Shown: positions 27,357 to 37,977, numbered from the stretch's first letter. The stretch: DNA of 64,000 nt from Sphingomonas jeddahensis (GCF_001981525.1 NZ_MPSB01000006.1:116385-180384); one strand, 5' to 3'. The notes: generated by a model not told the origin, from the sequence alone. Translations and numbers: made by a program.

Positions 27357-28034
27357 TCAGCGGCGGAACGGATCCTCGAAGAACGGCTTGGGCGCGATGC
27401 CCTCGTCACCGGCCAGTTCCGCGTCGCGCGCAGCCTGCTCGCGCTCGGCACGGAGCTGTTCGATCAGCGCCTCACGGTCGCCATCGAGACGGGTATCGGT
27501 CGGCTGCGCCTCGACGCCAGCGCTCTTGGCCGCCTTGTTCACCGCCGAGTCGAGTTCGCGCTGGGTGGTGAGGCCGAGCGTCACCGGATCCTTCGGCGTG
27601 ATATTGCCGATGTTCCAGTGCGTCCGGTCGCGGATCGCGGCGATCGTGGTGCGCGTGGTGCCGATCAGGTTGGAGATCGCCCCGTCCGAGATCTCCGGAT
27701 GGTTGCGGATGATCCAGGCGATGCCATCGGGCTTGTCCTGCCGCTTGGACACCGGCGTGTAGCGCGGCCCCTTGGTGCGGCGGACCTGCTCGGGGCCCTT
27801 GGTCATCTTCAGCCGATAATTGGCGTCGGCCTGACCCTTGTCGATTTCGTCCTGGGTCAGTTCATGCGCGCGCACCGGATCGCGCCCAGTGAGCTTGGTC
27901 GCTGCCGTATCGTCAGCGATCGCCTGAACCTCAAGCACGTGAAGGCCGCAGAATTCCGCGATCTGCTCAAAGGTGAGCGAGGTATTGTCGACCAGCCAGG
28001 AAGCGGTCGCATGGGGCATGAGCGGCTGGTTCAT
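27357..28034 (-). CDS. trcR: TrcR-like cell-cycle transcriptional regulator (DUF1013)
   Basis: The protein has 225 residues. MPHATASWLVDNTSLTFEQIAEFCGLHVLEVQAIAD is the DUF1013 helix-turn-helix start. A second block, RTKGPRYTPVSKRQDKPDGIAWIIRNHPEISDGAISNLIGTTRTTIAAIRDRTHWN, holds another helix-turn-helix. The acidic, charged tail (ALIEQLRAEREQAARDAELAGDEG) is probably helical. In alphaproteobacteria the family is linked to cell-cycle transcription and to RNA polymerase at GANTC-bearing promoters. It is transcribed alone. Confidence 0.88.
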   Translation of the reverse strand: MNQPLMPHATASWLVDNTSLTFEQIAEFCGLHVLEVQAIADDTAATKLTGRDPVRAHELTQDEIDKGQADANYRLKMTKGPEQVRRTKGPRYTPVSKRQDKPDGIAWIIRNHPEISDGAISNLIGTTRTTIAAIRDRTHWNIGNITPKDPVTLGLTTQRELDSAVNKAAKSAGVEAQPTDTRLDGDREALIEQLRAEREQAARDAELAGDEGIAPKPFFEDPFRR

Positions 28035-28064
28035 GCGGGAAAGCCTTTCGGTATAAACAAATAG

Positions 28065-28087
28065 GGCCGCCCCTTACCGGAGCGGCC
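28065..28087 (-). promoter_or_regulatory. GC hairpin in the leader of trcR
   Basis: 28065-28073 (GGCCGCCCC) pairs with 28079-28087 (GGAGCGGCC) with one mismatch. It lies about 30 bp upstream of the trcR start and 55 bp before the glycosyltransferase stop. No T-run follows, so it may be a weak terminator of the upstream operon or a leader structure. Confidence 0.35.
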
Positions 28088-28141
28088 GCCTAACCTGTTG
28101 TGACTTAATGTGCCTATGCCGAGAGGGCAAGCGTCCTTGCG

Positions 28142-29158
28142 TCAGGCGGCGTGCGCCAGCCTGATCGGAGTCAAGGCGCCGAGGAACTGTTCGGCGCTCG
28201 CTCGCCAAGTATGCCGCGCGCCCGCGGCGGCGCAGATCGCGGGGTCCAGCGCCAGCGCGCCAGCAATCGCTTGGTTCAGATCGGCGTGCATTACGCCAGT
28301 CTCGGGCGTCAGCACATCGATGGGGCCCGGCACTGGGTAAGCGGCGACGGGCGTGCCGCAGGCGAGCGCTTCGATCATCACCAGTCCGAACGTGTCGGTG
28401 CGGCTGGGGAAGACGAACAGGTCGGCCGCGCGATAGCAAGCCGCCAAGGCTTCGCCGAACTGGGCGCCGAGGAACAAGGCATCGGGGAAGCGCTGCTGAA
28501 GCGCAGCGCGGGCAGGGCCGTCGCCGACCACGACCTTGCTGCCCGGATGGGTGGCGGAGAGGAACGCCTCCACGTTCTTTTCGACCGCCACGCGGCCGAC
28601 ATAAAGCATCACCGGGCCTGGCAGCGCTGCCATGCGTTCGTTGACTGGCCCGGCGGCGGAGAATTCGCGCGACACGCCGCGACCCCAGCGACGGATGCGT
28701 GTCAAGCCATGCGCCTCCAGCGCGCGCTGGATCGTGGGCGTGGATACCAGGATCGCGTCGGCCGGCTGATGGAACCAGCGGATGAAGCGCCAGATCCACT
28801 CGGGATTGGCGCCGGTACGGGCCGCCACATAGTCCGGAAACTGGGTGTGATAGGCAGTGGTGAAGGGCAGGCCGCGGGCAAGACACCAGCGTCGTGCGGC
28901 CAGCCCGAGCGGGCCTTCGGTCGCAATATGCACCGCCTCCGCGCCGAAATCGGCAACGCGGCGACCCACCGCCGTCCGGCCGGCAATCGCGAGACGGATC
29001 TCCGGATAAGTAGGGCACGGCAGCGAGCGAAAGGCGTCAGGTGCGATCACCATTACGTGGTGGCCCATGGCGGCAAGCTCGCGCGTCACCGACTGGAGCG
29101 TGCGTACCACGCCGTTGACCTGCGGCGTCCAAGCATCGGTGACGATGGCGATGCGCAT
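28142..29158 (-). CDS. GT4-family glycosyltransferase (MgtA/SqdX-like)
   Basis: The protein has 338 residues from ATG 29158. The frame is open further upstream, but that part overlaps the phosphatase gene and is unlike the family. MRIAIVTDAWTPQVNGVVRTLQSV is the GT4 N-terminal glycine-loop start. LPFTTAYHTQFPDYV, VMLYVGRVAVEKNVEAFL, VVVGDGP and FPSRTDTFGLVMIEALACGTPVAAYPVPGP (nucleotide-sugar binding with the EX7E-type Glu pair) follow. The closest known types act on glycolipids (alpha-mannosyl or sulfoquinovosyl transfer). It lies 5 bp after the LpxH-like gene, so both probably serve one envelope-lipid pathway. Confidence 0.88.
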   Translation of the reverse strand: MRIAIVTDAWTPQVNGVVRTLQSVTRELAAMGHHVMVIAPDAFRSLPCPTYPEIRLAIAGRTAVGRRVADFGAEAVHIATEGPLGLAARRWCLARGLPFTTAYHTQFPDYVAARTGANPEWIWRFIRWFHQPADAILVSTPTIQRALEAHGLTRIRRWGRGVSREFSAAGPVNERMAALPGPVMLYVGRVAVEKNVEAFLSATHPGSKVVVGDGPARAALQQRFPDALFLGAQFGEALAACYRAADLFVFPSRTDTFGLVMIEALACGTPVAAYPVPGPIDVLTPETGVMHADLNQAIAGALALDPAICAAAGARHTWRASAEQFLGALTPIRLAHAA

Positions 29159-29163
29159 GATCG

Positions 29164-30027
29164 TCAGGCCGCGATCGCCAGCACCGGGGCGGTCTCGCGC
29201 CGCGCGATGATGTCCGACCAGTGGAGGATCTCCATCCGGCCATCGAAATGCTCGACCAGGGCGGTGGCGCTCTCCACCCAATCCCCGTCGTTATAGTAGG
29301 TTACCCCTTCGATCTCGCGCATTTCGGCGGTGTGAATATGGCCGCAGACGACACCATCGACGCCGCGTGCGCCGGCGGCCTCGGCGACGATCTCTTCGAA
29401 GCGCGAGATGAAGGCGACGGCGTTCTTGACCTTGGCCTTGGCATGCTTGCTGAGTGACCAATAAGGCATGCCGAAGCGACGGCGGAACGAATTCACGCCG
29501 CGGTTCGCCGCCATGAGCAGATTGTAGAGCGTGTCCCCGACATGGGCGAGCCAGCGGTGCGCAAGGGTGATGGCGTCGAATTCATCGCCGTGCAGCACCA
29601 GCAGACGGCGGCCGTCGGCGGTTTCGTGGATGGCGTTGCGCTTGATCGCGATGCCGCCGAAATCGAGGCCGCAGAACTGCCGAAACGCTTCGTCGTGATT
29701 GCCCGGGATAAAGACCATTTTGGTGCCGCGGTTGGCGCGCTTGAGCAAGCGCCACACCACGTCGCTATGCGCGGCGGGCCAGTAGAAGCGCTTGCGCAGC
29801 CGCCAGCCATCAACGATGTCGCCGACCAGATACATGGTGTCGCTGTCGACATGGTCGAGAAAGTCGATCAGCATCTCGGCGTTGCAGCCGCGCGTGCCCA
29901 GGTGGATGTCGCTGATCCAGATGGTGCGATAGCGCGTGCGCTCGACGATCCGCTCGGGCAGATGCGGACGCGAATTGGCAAAATCTGCGAGGTCGGTGAC
30001 GTCGGCGAGCGTGACAGTCGTCGGCAT
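29164..30027 (-). CDS. UDP-2,3-diacylglucosamine pyrophosphatase-like metallophosphoesterase
   Basis: The protein has 287 residues from ATG 30027, which has a strong Shine-Dalgarno sequence (GGGAGGG) 8-9 bases upstream. The calcineurin-type metal motifs are all present: ISDIHLGTRG, LVGDIVDGWRL, FIPGNHDEAF, VLHGDEFD and VCGHIHTAEM. The family is LpxH-like, but this longer type lacks assigned substrate in most alphaproteobacteria. It forms an operon with the GT4 glycosyltransferase. Sphingomonads usually carry glycosphingolipids in place of LPS, so a role in another glycolipid is possible. Confidence 0.85.
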   Translation of the reverse strand: MPTTVTLADVTDLADFANSRPHLPERIVERTRYRTIWISDIHLGTRGCNAEMLIDFLDHVDSDTMYLVGDIVDGWRLRKRFYWPAAHSDVVWRLLKRANRGTKMVFIPGNHDEAFRQFCGLDFGGIAIKRNAIHETADGRRLLVLHGDEFDAITLAHRWLAHVGDTLYNLLMAANRGVNSFRRRFGMPYWSLSKHAKAKVKNAVAFISRFEEIVAEAAGARGVDGVVCGHIHTAEMREIEGVTYYNDGDWVESATALVEHFDGRMEILHWSDIIARRETAPVLAIAA

Positions 30028-30165
30028 GGCAGGGCCCTCCCTGCCTTTCACCGCTACCAGCCGCGCGTTACGGGGCGATCACGATCCCGTTACCGTTCAG
30101 TCTCCATCTCATGACGGTTCGACGTCAATCCCGCAGCGGCGGCCTGCCACGTTAAGCGGGACCGA

Positions 30166-30297
30166 TCAGCGCACCTGCTCGACAGGTGCGCCAGTGACGG
30201 GATCAGTTGCTGGCACGAGCGTAAACAGCCCCACGGCGCCAAGCACGAACCCGCCGGCGAACTGCCACAGGAAGCTGGACTTTAGGAGGCGGGTCAT
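30166..30297 (-). CDS. putative 43-residue single-helix membrane protein
   Basis: From ATG 30297 the frame reads MTRLLKSSFLWQFAGGFVLG and continues through AVGLFTLVP to a TAPVEQVR-like tail. Two positive residues precede one hydrophobic segment (about 8-27), the layout of a small inner-membrane protein. Coding is uncertain: the Shine-Dalgarno sequence is weak and a longer in-frame start exists at 30360. I do not recognise a family. It lies alone between the phosphatase gene and a family B repeat. Confidence 0.45.
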   Translation of the reverse strand: MTRLLKSSFLWQFAGGFVLGAVGLFTLVPATDPVTGAPVEQVR

Positions 30298-30487
30298 AAG
30301 CGTGCTCTGTATCTCGTTAAGGGCGGCGGGGACTGATCTAGCCGCGGTGATCTGAACCACGGCTTTGGCCGGTGTTCATCGGCGGTTCGGCATATAGGGG
30401 CGAATTTGTCGCCCTTGTACGTTCAAGGTGGAAAGTAATCGTTTCTAGCGCGGAACCAAAGCTGCGACCGCGCGTGCGCGTATAAAG

Positions 30488-30563
30488 GTCGCCCCGGCTT
30501 GATCCACGGCTCCGCTTCCTCAGCCGTGTGGAGGAAGAAGCGGAGCCCCGGGGCAAGCGCGGG
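30488..30563. repeat. family B palindromic element, long-stem variant
   Basis: CGCCCCGGCTTGATCCACGG and a following GCTCCGCTTCCTC pair with the inverted GAGGAAG-AAGCGGAGC and CCCCGGGGCAAGCGCGGG. The two arms face each other with little spacer, so the whole unit can fold as one long hairpin. It lies 3' of the aminotransferase gene and could terminate it. Confidence 0.7.
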
Positions 30564-30578
30564 ATACGAAGGTGGCGC

Positions 30579-31963
<1,385 letters not shown>

Positions 31964-31971
31964 GAAGTTGG

Positions 31972-33726
31972 TTAGGCTGCAGTGTTCAGAGTGGCAGGCA
32001 TGATGCCGCGCAAGGCATTGCCGACGTGGAGCCCCTCGGCAAGGTCGTCGGGCGTGAGGTCAGCCTCGATCGCGCGGCCGTTATCGATCAGTTCGGCGCG
32101 CAACACGCCGGGCAACAGCCCGCGCACGAGCGGGGGTGTCAGGAGCCGGCCGTCACGTTCGACGAAGACGTTGGTGAAGCTGCCTTCGGTGATGAAGCCT
32201 TGCGGATCGAGGAACAGTACTTCGTCTGCGCCGCTTGCGCGACGAGCATCGTCGTAGAAGGCGCGGTTGCTCGTCTTGTGGTGCAGGCGGAAGTCGGCGG
32301 GGCTGACCGGGAGCGGGACCAGCGCGACCTGCATCGGCGTGGCGCGAGCGGGCGGGAGCGGGCCGACCTCGATGGTGATCCTGCCGCTGGCGCTCGCGAG
32401 CAGGCGGACGCGCGCGGGGCGGCGGAGGCGGAAGGTGGCGGCCTGGAGTTCATTGCGCGCCTCGTGGCGGTCGAAGACGAAGCCGAAGGTTGTCGCGCTG
32501 GCCTTCATCCGGGCGAGGTGGCGCTCGATCAGCAGGATGCCCGCCTCGGGATCGAAGTGCATCGTCTCGATCAGGTCGGGGTCACGCTGGCCGTGGGTGA
32601 GGAAGGCGCCCTTGGCGAGCGCTTCGTCCCATTCGCAGTCGGCGCGGCTGTCGGCGACGATGCCGCCGCCGAGGCCAAGTGTGGCGTGCTGGTCGCCATC
32701 CCGGATGTGGAGCGTGCGGATCGCGACATTGAATTGCGCGTCGCCATTGGCTTCGGATCGCCCGATCGCGCCGGTGTAGGCGCCGCGCGCGTCCTGCTCC
32801 GTGGCGGCGATCACTTGCATGGCGCGGAGCTTTGGGGCGCCGGTGATCGAGCCGCAGGGGAAGAGCGCGGACAGCACGTCCATCGCATCCTGCCCCGGCG
32901 CGAGCGTGGCGGCGACGGTGGAGGTCATCTGGTGGACGGTGGGATATGGCTCAACCGCAAACAATTCGGGCACCCGGACGCTGCCCGGTGCCGCGACGCG
33001 CGACAGATCGTTGCGCATCAGATCGACGATCATGAGGTTTTCGGCGCGCTGCTTCTCGTCCGTCGCGAGCGCTTCGGCGATGGCGGCGTCGCGGGTCGGA
33101 TCGGGATCGCGGCGGGCGGTGCCCTTCATCGGGCGGCAGGTGAGCGAGCCGTCATCCAGCCGGAAGAAGAGTTCGGGAGAGAAGGAGAGCAATGTGTCGC
33201 GGCCGGTAGCGACGACCGCACCCCAGCCGGCCTGCGCCCGGCCGCGCACGGCGGCGTAGAGCGCGAGCGGATCGCCGGCGAACGGCGCGCGGGCGCGAAA
33301 GGTGAGATTGGCCTGGTAGATATCGCCCGCAGCGATCAGCTCCAGTACCTCGCCGAGCATCGCGTCATACTGGTCGCGGGTGACGTGCGGTTGAGGCGCG
33401 CCGATCCAGGCGCCGGCCGGCGAGGGGAGGAGCGTTCGCGGATCGGCGAGTTCCTCATAACGGTCGAACAGCCCGAACCAGAGCAGTGGGGTGGGCGATG
33501 CCGTTGCTGCGCCGGCGCGGGGCTCGAACGCGGCGCCAGCCTCATAGGAGAGGAAGCCGGCGGCGTGGCGACCTCGCGCTACCGCGGCTCGGATGTGCGC
33601 CAGCGCCGGCTCCACCTCTGCGATGGCTGTTGCCTCGATCACCGCGGTCGGATCGCAGTACAGCCGCGCGGGCGCGCCGCTGGTCCGGGCATCGTCGAGC
33701 AGCACGAAAGGCGCGGCGAGCGGCAT
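31972..33726 (-). CDS. pabB: fused aminodeoxychorismate synthase component I and 4-amino-4-deoxychorismate lyase (PabB-PabC)
   Basis: The protein has 584 residues from ATG 33726; the frame stays open far upstream only because of high GC. It makes 4-aminobenzoate for folate. The N-terminal chorismate-utilising domain shows AGDIYQANLTFR, MKGTARRDPDPTRDAA, ENLMIVDLMRNDLSRVA and FPCGSITGAPKLRAMQVI. The C-terminal lyase (aminotransferase class IV, from about 380) shows GILLIERHLARMKASA, KTSNRAFYDDARR and EGSFTNVFVE. The glutaminase PabA is not in the window. The fusion is common in this group. Its start is divergent from the YcbL-like gene, about 110 bp away. Confidence 0.94.
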   Translation of the reverse strand: MPLAAPFVLLDDARTSGAPARLYCDPTAVIEATAIAEVEPALAHIRAAVARGRHAAGFLSYEAGAAFEPRAGAATASPTPLLWFGLFDRYEELADPRTLLPSPAGAWIGAPQPHVTRDQYDAMLGEVLELIAAGDIYQANLTFRARAPFAGDPLALYAAVRGRAQAGWGAVVATGRDTLLSFSPELFFRLDDGSLTCRPMKGTARRDPDPTRDAAIAEALATDEKQRAENLMIVDLMRNDLSRVAAPGSVRVPELFAVEPYPTVHQMTSTVAATLAPGQDAMDVLSALFPCGSITGAPKLRAMQVIAATEQDARGAYTGAIGRSEANGDAQFNVAIRTLHIRDGDQHATLGLGGGIVADSRADCEWDEALAKGAFLTHGQRDPDLIETMHFDPEAGILLIERHLARMKASATTFGFVFDRHEARNELQAATFRLRRPARVRLLASASGRITIEVGPLPPARATPMQVALVPLPVSPADFRLHHKTSNRAFYDDARRASGADEVLFLDPQGFITEGSFTNVFVERDGRLLTPPLVRGLLPGVLRAELIDNGRAIEADLTPDDLAEGLHVGNALRGIMPATLNTAA

Positions 33727-33837
33727 GTGCGGGCCATGCCCGCGGCCGCCCCGCGCCGCAACCCCGCGCATCCGCCTTGCCGTGAGCGTCACGGGCGGGT
33801 TAGCAGGTGCGATCCCCCAGCTTCGAGGAACGATCTC

Positions 33838-34509
33838 GTGACCGACACGACCACCGAACCCGCCCTGCGCGCGATGATCGTCGCGGTGACGCCGATCGAA
33901 CAGAATTGCACCATCATCTGGTGCACGAAAACCATGAAGGCGGCGGTGATCGATCCGGGCGGCGACCTGCCCAAGATCAAGGCGGCGGTGGCGCAGGCTG
34001 GCGTCACGGTGGAGAAGATCCTGCTGACCCACGGCCATATCGACCATGCCGGCGAGGCCAAGCCGCTTGCCGACGATCTGGGCGTGCCGATCGAGGGGCC
34101 GCAGGAGGAGGATCGCTTTTGGCTGGCGCGGCTGGGCGACGACGGGCGCAACTGGGGTATCCGCGGCGTGCCGTTCGAGCCGGATCGCTGGCTGGAGGAT
34201 GGCGACACGGTGACGGTCGGCGAGCTGACGCTCGACGTGTACCATACGCCGGGGCACACCGCGGGGCATGTGATCTTCCACCATGCGCCGTCGAAGTTCG
34301 CGCAGGTGGGGGATGTCCTGTTCCAGGGGTCGGTGGGGCGGACCGATCTGCCGCAGGGAAACCACAAGACGCTGCTCCATTCGATCGTGACGAAGCTGTG
34401 GCCGCTGGGGAGCGAGACGGCGTTCATTCCGGGGCATGGCAAGCCCTCCACCTTCGCGCATGAGCGGCAGTGGAACATGTTCGTCAGCGATGATGCGATG
34501 AAGGCGTGA
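33838..34509 (+). CDS. YcbL-type MBL-fold hydrolase (glyoxalase II-like)
   Basis: The protein has 223 residues from GTG 33838, preceded by CGAGGAAC. IEQNCTIIWCTKTMKAAVIDPGGDL is the typical N-terminal strand of this group. The metal motifs are LTHGHIDHAG, YHTPGHTAGHVIF, DVLFQGSVGRTDLPQGN and FIPGHGKPST. The family hydrolyses S-lactoylglutathione-like thioesters in some species, with weak activity. It is divergent from pabBC and followed by a family A repeat before thiL. Confidence 0.92.
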   Translation: MTDTTTEPALRAMIVAVTPIEQNCTIIWCTKTMKAAVIDPGGDLPKIKAAVAQAGVTVEKILLTHGHIDHAGEAKPLADDLGVPIEGPQEEDRFWLARLGDDGRNWGIRGVPFEPDRWLEDGDTVTVGELTLDVYHTPGHTAGHVIFHHAPSKFAQVGDVLFQGSVGRTDLPQGNHKTLLHSIVTKLWPLGSETAFIPGHGKPSTFAHERQWNMFVSDDAMKA

Positions 34510-34527
34510 GAGGATTGCCCTCTCCGC

Positions 34528-34607
34528 CGTTTGTGCTGAGCCTGTCGAAGCACGTCCCGCGAGCGGAGCGTTCGTGACACGCACTTCGACAAGCTCGGTG
34601 CGAACGG
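34528..34607. repeat. family A palindromic element
   Basis: Left arm GTGCTGAGCCTGTCGAAGCACG, 34533-34554. Right arm CACTTCGACAAGCTCGGTGCG from 34582, inverted. Spacer about 27 bp. It separates the YcbL-like gene from thiL. Confidence 0.85.
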
Positions 34608-34641
34608 TTGCGGGCTCGGTTGCGTCCGGCGAAGGATCGAG

Positions 34642-35532
34642 ATGACCGAAGCCGAATTCATTGCCGCGCTGCGCCGCCTGCCGCTGCATCCCGGGGCGCT
34701 CGGGATAGCGGACGATGCCGCGCGGCTCGGCGGGTTTGTCGTCACCACCGATACGCTGGTCGAGGGCGTTCATTTTCTGCCTGACGATCCACCTGGGGAT
34801 GTGGCGTGGAAGGTGGTGGCGGTGAACCTGTCCGATCTCGCGGCCAAGGGCGCGGTGCCGGAGGGTATCATGCTCAACTATCCGCTGTCGGGGGGCGCGT
34901 GGGACCGGGCGTTCCTTGCCGGGCTTAATGCTTGTCTGGCGGTGTTCGACTGTCCGTTGCTTGGCGGCGATACGGTGTCGCTGCCGGCTGGCGCGCCGCG
35001 GGTCCTGACGGTCACCGCCTTTGGCCGCGATGCGGCGGCGCCGGCGCGGTCGGGGGCACAGGCGGGCGATCATCTGTGGGTGACGGGGTGCATCGGCGAT
35101 GCGGGTGCGGGGCTTGCGGTGGCGCGGGCGGGCGAGGGGCCGGTGGCGCTGCTCGCCGCATACCGCCGGCCGCGGCCGCGGTTGGCCGAGGGGCGGGTGC
35201 TCGGGCCGATTGCGCATGCGATGATGGACGTGTCCGACGGGTTGCTGATCGACGCGTGGCGGATGGCGGTGGCGAGCGGCTTGGCGGTGACGATCGCGCT
35301 CGACCAGGTACCGCTGTCGACGGCGTATCGGGCCTATGCGGGGAATGATCCGCTGCGCGCGGCGACCGCGGGGGACGATTATCAGCTCCTGTGTGCGCTG
35401 CCGCCGGATCAGCGGCCGACGGGGGTGGCGACGTGTGTCGGGGCATTTGCGGAGGGGAGGGCGCTGGCGTTGACGCATCGCGGTGCGCCGGTGGCGGTGC
35501 CCGAGCGGTTGGGGTTCGAGCACCGCGTTTGA
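34642..35532 (+). CDS. thiL: thiamine-monophosphate kinase
   Basis: The protein has 296 residues, slightly short for the family (about 310-330). ThiL phosphorylates thiamine monophosphate to the diphosphate cofactor. ADDAARLGGFVVTTDTLVEGVHF, VNLSDLAAKGAVPE, LGGDTVSLPA, MMDVSDGLLIDAWRMA and ATAGDDYQLL are the ATP- and substrate-binding blocks. The last ~30 residues are loosely conserved. It is followed by a B2 repeat. The YcbL-like gene is 132 bp upstream on the same strand. Confidence 0.94.
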   Translation: MTEAEFIAALRRLPLHPGALGIADDAARLGGFVVTTDTLVEGVHFLPDDPPGDVAWKVVAVNLSDLAAKGAVPEGIMLNYPLSGGAWDRAFLAGLNACLAVFDCPLLGGDTVSLPAGAPRVLTVTAFGRDAAAPARSGAQAGDHLWVTGCIGDAGAGLAVARAGEGPVALLAAYRRPRPRLAEGRVLGPIAHAMMDVSDGLLIDAWRMAVASGLAVTIALDQVPLSTAYRAYAGNDPLRAATAGDDYQLLCALPPDQRPTGVATCVGAFAEGRALALTHRGAPVAVPERLGFEHRV

Positions 35533-35558
35533 GACGGCTCGAGCTCCACAAAGGGAAC

Positions 35559-35653
35559 GTCATTCCCGCGAAGGCGGGAATCCAGACGCGTAACGTTTGC
35601 GATGGAGCCGCCACCTTGGAGTTTATGGATCCCCGCCTTTGCGGGGATGACGG
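35559..35653. repeat. family B2 palindromic element (CCCGCGAAGGCGGG type)
   Basis: Left hairpin CGTCATTCCCGCGAAGGCGG at 35559 onward. Spacer containing CGATGGAGCCG. Right hairpin ATCCCCGCCTTTGCGGGG ending in ATGACGG at 35653. It is almost the same, including part of the spacer, as the element at 51532-51627. Confidence 0.9.
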
Positions 35654-35704
35654 CACTCGTTACCGTTTCTCCAACCCCGCTTGCGCTTTCCCCTCATCCG
35701 TTTA

Positions 35705-35721
35705 CGTTCCGTAACAGAACG
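35705..35721. promoter_or_regulatory. inverted repeat CGTTC-N7-GAACG upstream of hppA
   Basis: A perfect 5-bp dyad with 7 bp between arms lies 73 bp before the hppA start. Size and symmetry suit a dimeric regulator, but no regulator gene is adjacent and one such dyad can occur by chance. The region 35653-35793 shows no clear sigma-70 promoter to me. Confidence 0.25.
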
Positions 35722-35793
35722 ATAAATCATAGGAGACCGGCGGTTACCGCCCGCGGGCGGGGCCGATCGGCCACGTTTAGGGGAAGGAACGCG

Positions 35794-37977
35794 ATGACCA
35801 CGGTCACTATCGCCATCCTCTGCGGCCTGTTGGCCGTGGTCTATGGCATCGTCACGAGCCAGCAAGTTCTACGCGCATCGCCGGGCAACGAGCGGATGCA
35901 GGATATCGCCGCCGCCATCCAGGAAGGCGCCAAGGCGTATCTTGGGCGGCAATATACCACCATCGCAATCGTCGGCGTGATCGTCGCGGTGATCCTGTTC
36001 GCCACCTTGGGCACGCTCTCCACTGTCGGTTTCCTGATCGGGGCGATCCTCTCGGGCGTGGCGGGCTATGTCGGCATGAACATTTCGGTGCGTGCCAATG
36101 TGCGCACCGCGGAGGCGGCGCGGACCAGCTTGCAGGGCGGGCTGACGATGGCGTTCCGTTCGGGCGCGGTCACCGGGATGCTGGTCGCAGGCCTCGGGTT
36201 GCTCGCGATCGCGGGGTTCTTCTGGTATCTGACGGGGCCGGCGGGCTACGCGCCCAATGCACGCGCGATCGTCGAGGCGCTGACGGCGCTGGCGTTCGGC
36301 GCGTCGCTGATCTCGATCTTTGCGCGGCTGGGTGGCGGCATCTTCACCAAGGCGGCGGACGTCGGCGCTGACCTCGTCGGCAAGGTCGAGGCGGGCATTC
36401 CGGAGGACGACCCCCGCAACCCCGCCGTGATCGCAGACAACGTCGGGGACAACGTCGGCGATTGCGCGGGCATGGCTGCCGATCTGTTCGAGACCTATGT
36501 GGTGACGCTCGGCGTGACGATGATCTCGATCGCGCTGCTGATCCAGGCGTCGCCCGGCGAACTGATGAACCTGATGAGCCTGCCGCTGATCGTCGGCGGC
36601 GTGTGCATCGTCACCTCGATCATCGGCACCTACATGGTGCGGCTCGGATCGAAGGGGTCGATCATGGGCGCGCTGTACAAGGGGTTCTGGACCTCGGCGC
36701 TGCTCGCCATTCCCGCGATCTATGTCGCGACGCAGATGACGCTGGGTGACCTCAACGCACCGATCGGGGCGGCGGGATTCTTGGATGCGCCAAGCGACGG
36801 CGTGGCGAGCGGGCTTGGCGATCTGGCCGCGACCGATGTGACCGGCGCGCCGAGCGCGGATGCCTTCACCGGGATGGACCTGTTCTGGTGCATGCTGATC
36901 GGGCTGGCGGTGACCGGGCTGATCGTGTGGATCACCGAATATTATACCGGCACCAATTATCGTCCGGTGAAGTCGATCGCCAAGGCAAGCGAGACCGGCC
37001 ATGGCACCAACGTGATCCAGGGCCTCGCGATCAGCCTGGAGGCGACGGCGCTGCCGACGCTCGTCATCGTCGTCGCGGTGGTGGCGACGTACAAGCTTGC
37101 CGGTGTGATCGGCATCGCCTTCGCCGCGACCGCGATGCTGGCGCTCGCCGGCATGGTGGTGGCGCTCGACGCTTACGGCCCGGTGACCGACAATGCCGGT
37201 GGCATCGCCGAAATGGCCGGGCTCGACGATGAGGTGCGGCACAAGACCGATGCGCTCGACGCGGTGGGCAACACCACCAAGGCGGTGACCAAGGGCTATG
37301 CGATCGGTTCGGCGGGGCTTGCCGCACTGGTGCTGTTCGGGGCGTACACCACCGATCTTCAGACCTACTTCCCTGACATCCAAGTCGATTTCAGCCTGAG
37401 CAATCCGTACGTCATCGTCGGGCTGCTGCTCGGCGCGCTGCTGCCCTATCTGTTCGGCGCGTTCGGGATGACTGCCGTGGGGCGCGCGGCGGGCGCCGTC
37501 GTGGAGGAGGTGCGCGACCAGTTCCGCAACAATCCCGGGATCATGCAGGGGACCAGCCGGCCAAATTACGGCCGCACCGTCGATCTCGTCACGCGCGCGG
37601 CGATCAAGGAAATGATCATCCCCTCGCTGTTGCCGGTGCTGTCGCCGATCGCGCTGTATTTCATCGTCACCGCGGTCGATGGGCAGGCGTCGGGCTTTGC
37701 GGCGCTCGGCGCGATGCTGCTGGGCGTGATCGTCTCCGGGCTGTTCGTCGCGCTGTCGATGACGAGCGGCGGCGGCGCGTGGGACAATGCCAAGAAATAT
37801 ATCGAAGACGGCAACCACGGCGGCAAGGGATCCGACGCGCACAAGGCGGCGGTGACGGGCGACACTGTCGGTGATCCTTACAAGGACACCGCAGGCCCGG
37901 CGGTTAACCCGATGATCAAGATCACCAACATCGTCGCGCTGCTGCTGCTCGCGGCGCTCGCCGGTGGGGCGGGGTAA
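35794..37977 (+). CDS. hppA: membrane-bound proton-pumping pyrophosphatase
   Basis: The protein has 727 residues from ATG 35794 after a clear Shine-Dalgarno sequence (GGGGAAGG). The pump uses pyrophosphate hydrolysis to move protons across the membrane. About 16 membrane helices are apparent. The pyrophosphate site [42 protein letters not shown] is intact, as are the C-terminal [22 protein letters not shown] residues. Lys496 in GNTTKAV marks the potassium-independent subgroup (potassium-dependent enzymes carry Ala there). It is transcribed alone, with a B2 repeat upstream. Confidence 0.96.
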   Translation: MTTVTIAILCGLLAVVYGIVTSQQVLRASPGNERMQDIAAAIQEGAKAYLGRQYTTIAIVGVIVAVILFATLGTLSTVGFLIGAILSGVAGYVGMNISVRANVRTAEAARTSLQGGLTMAFRSGAVTGMLVAGLGLLAIAGFFWYLTGPAGYAPNARAIVEALTALAFGASLISIFARLGGGIFTKAADVGADLVGKVEAGIPEDDPRNPAVIADNVGDNVGDCAGMAADLFETYVVTLGVTMISIALLIQASPGELMNLMSLPLIVGGVCIVTSIIGTYMVRLGSKGSIMGALYKGFWTSALLAIPAIYVATQMTLGDLNAPIGAAGFLDAPSDGVASGLGDLAATDVTGAPSADAFTGMDLFWCMLIGLAVTGLIVWITEYYTGTNYRPVKSIAKASETGHGTNVIQGLAISLEATALPTLVIVVAVVATYKLAGVIGIAFAATAMLALAGMVVALDAYGPVTDNAGGIAEMAGLDDEVRHKTDALDAVGNTTKAVTKGYAIGSAGLAALVLFGAYTTDLQTYFPDIQVDFSLSNPYVIVGLLLGALLPYLFGAFGMTAVGRAAGAVVEEVRDQFRNNPGIMQGTSRPNYGRTVDLVTRAAIKEMIIPSLLPVLSPIALYFIVTAVDGQASGFAALGAMLLGVIVSGLFVALSMTSGGGAWDNAKKYIEDGNHGGKGSDAHKAAVTGDTVGDPYKDTAGPAVNPMIKITNIVALLLLAALAGGAG

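Noticed and set aside
30112..30156. 14-codon frame that could be a leader peptide upstream of the small membrane protein region
   Set aside because: It is on the opposite strand to its neighbours, has no run of one amino acid and no attenuator hairpin after it.
33727..35523. Long N-terminal extension of pabBC over the YcbL-like and thiL genes
   Set aside because: The extension is antisense to two well-supported genes and is low-complexity Arg/His/Pro sequence; ATG 33726 gives the normal PabB start.
35705..35721. LexA box upstream of hppA
   Set aside because: Alphaproteobacterial LexA sites are direct repeats (GTTC-N7-GTTC), while this is an inverted repeat (CGTTC-N7-GAACG).
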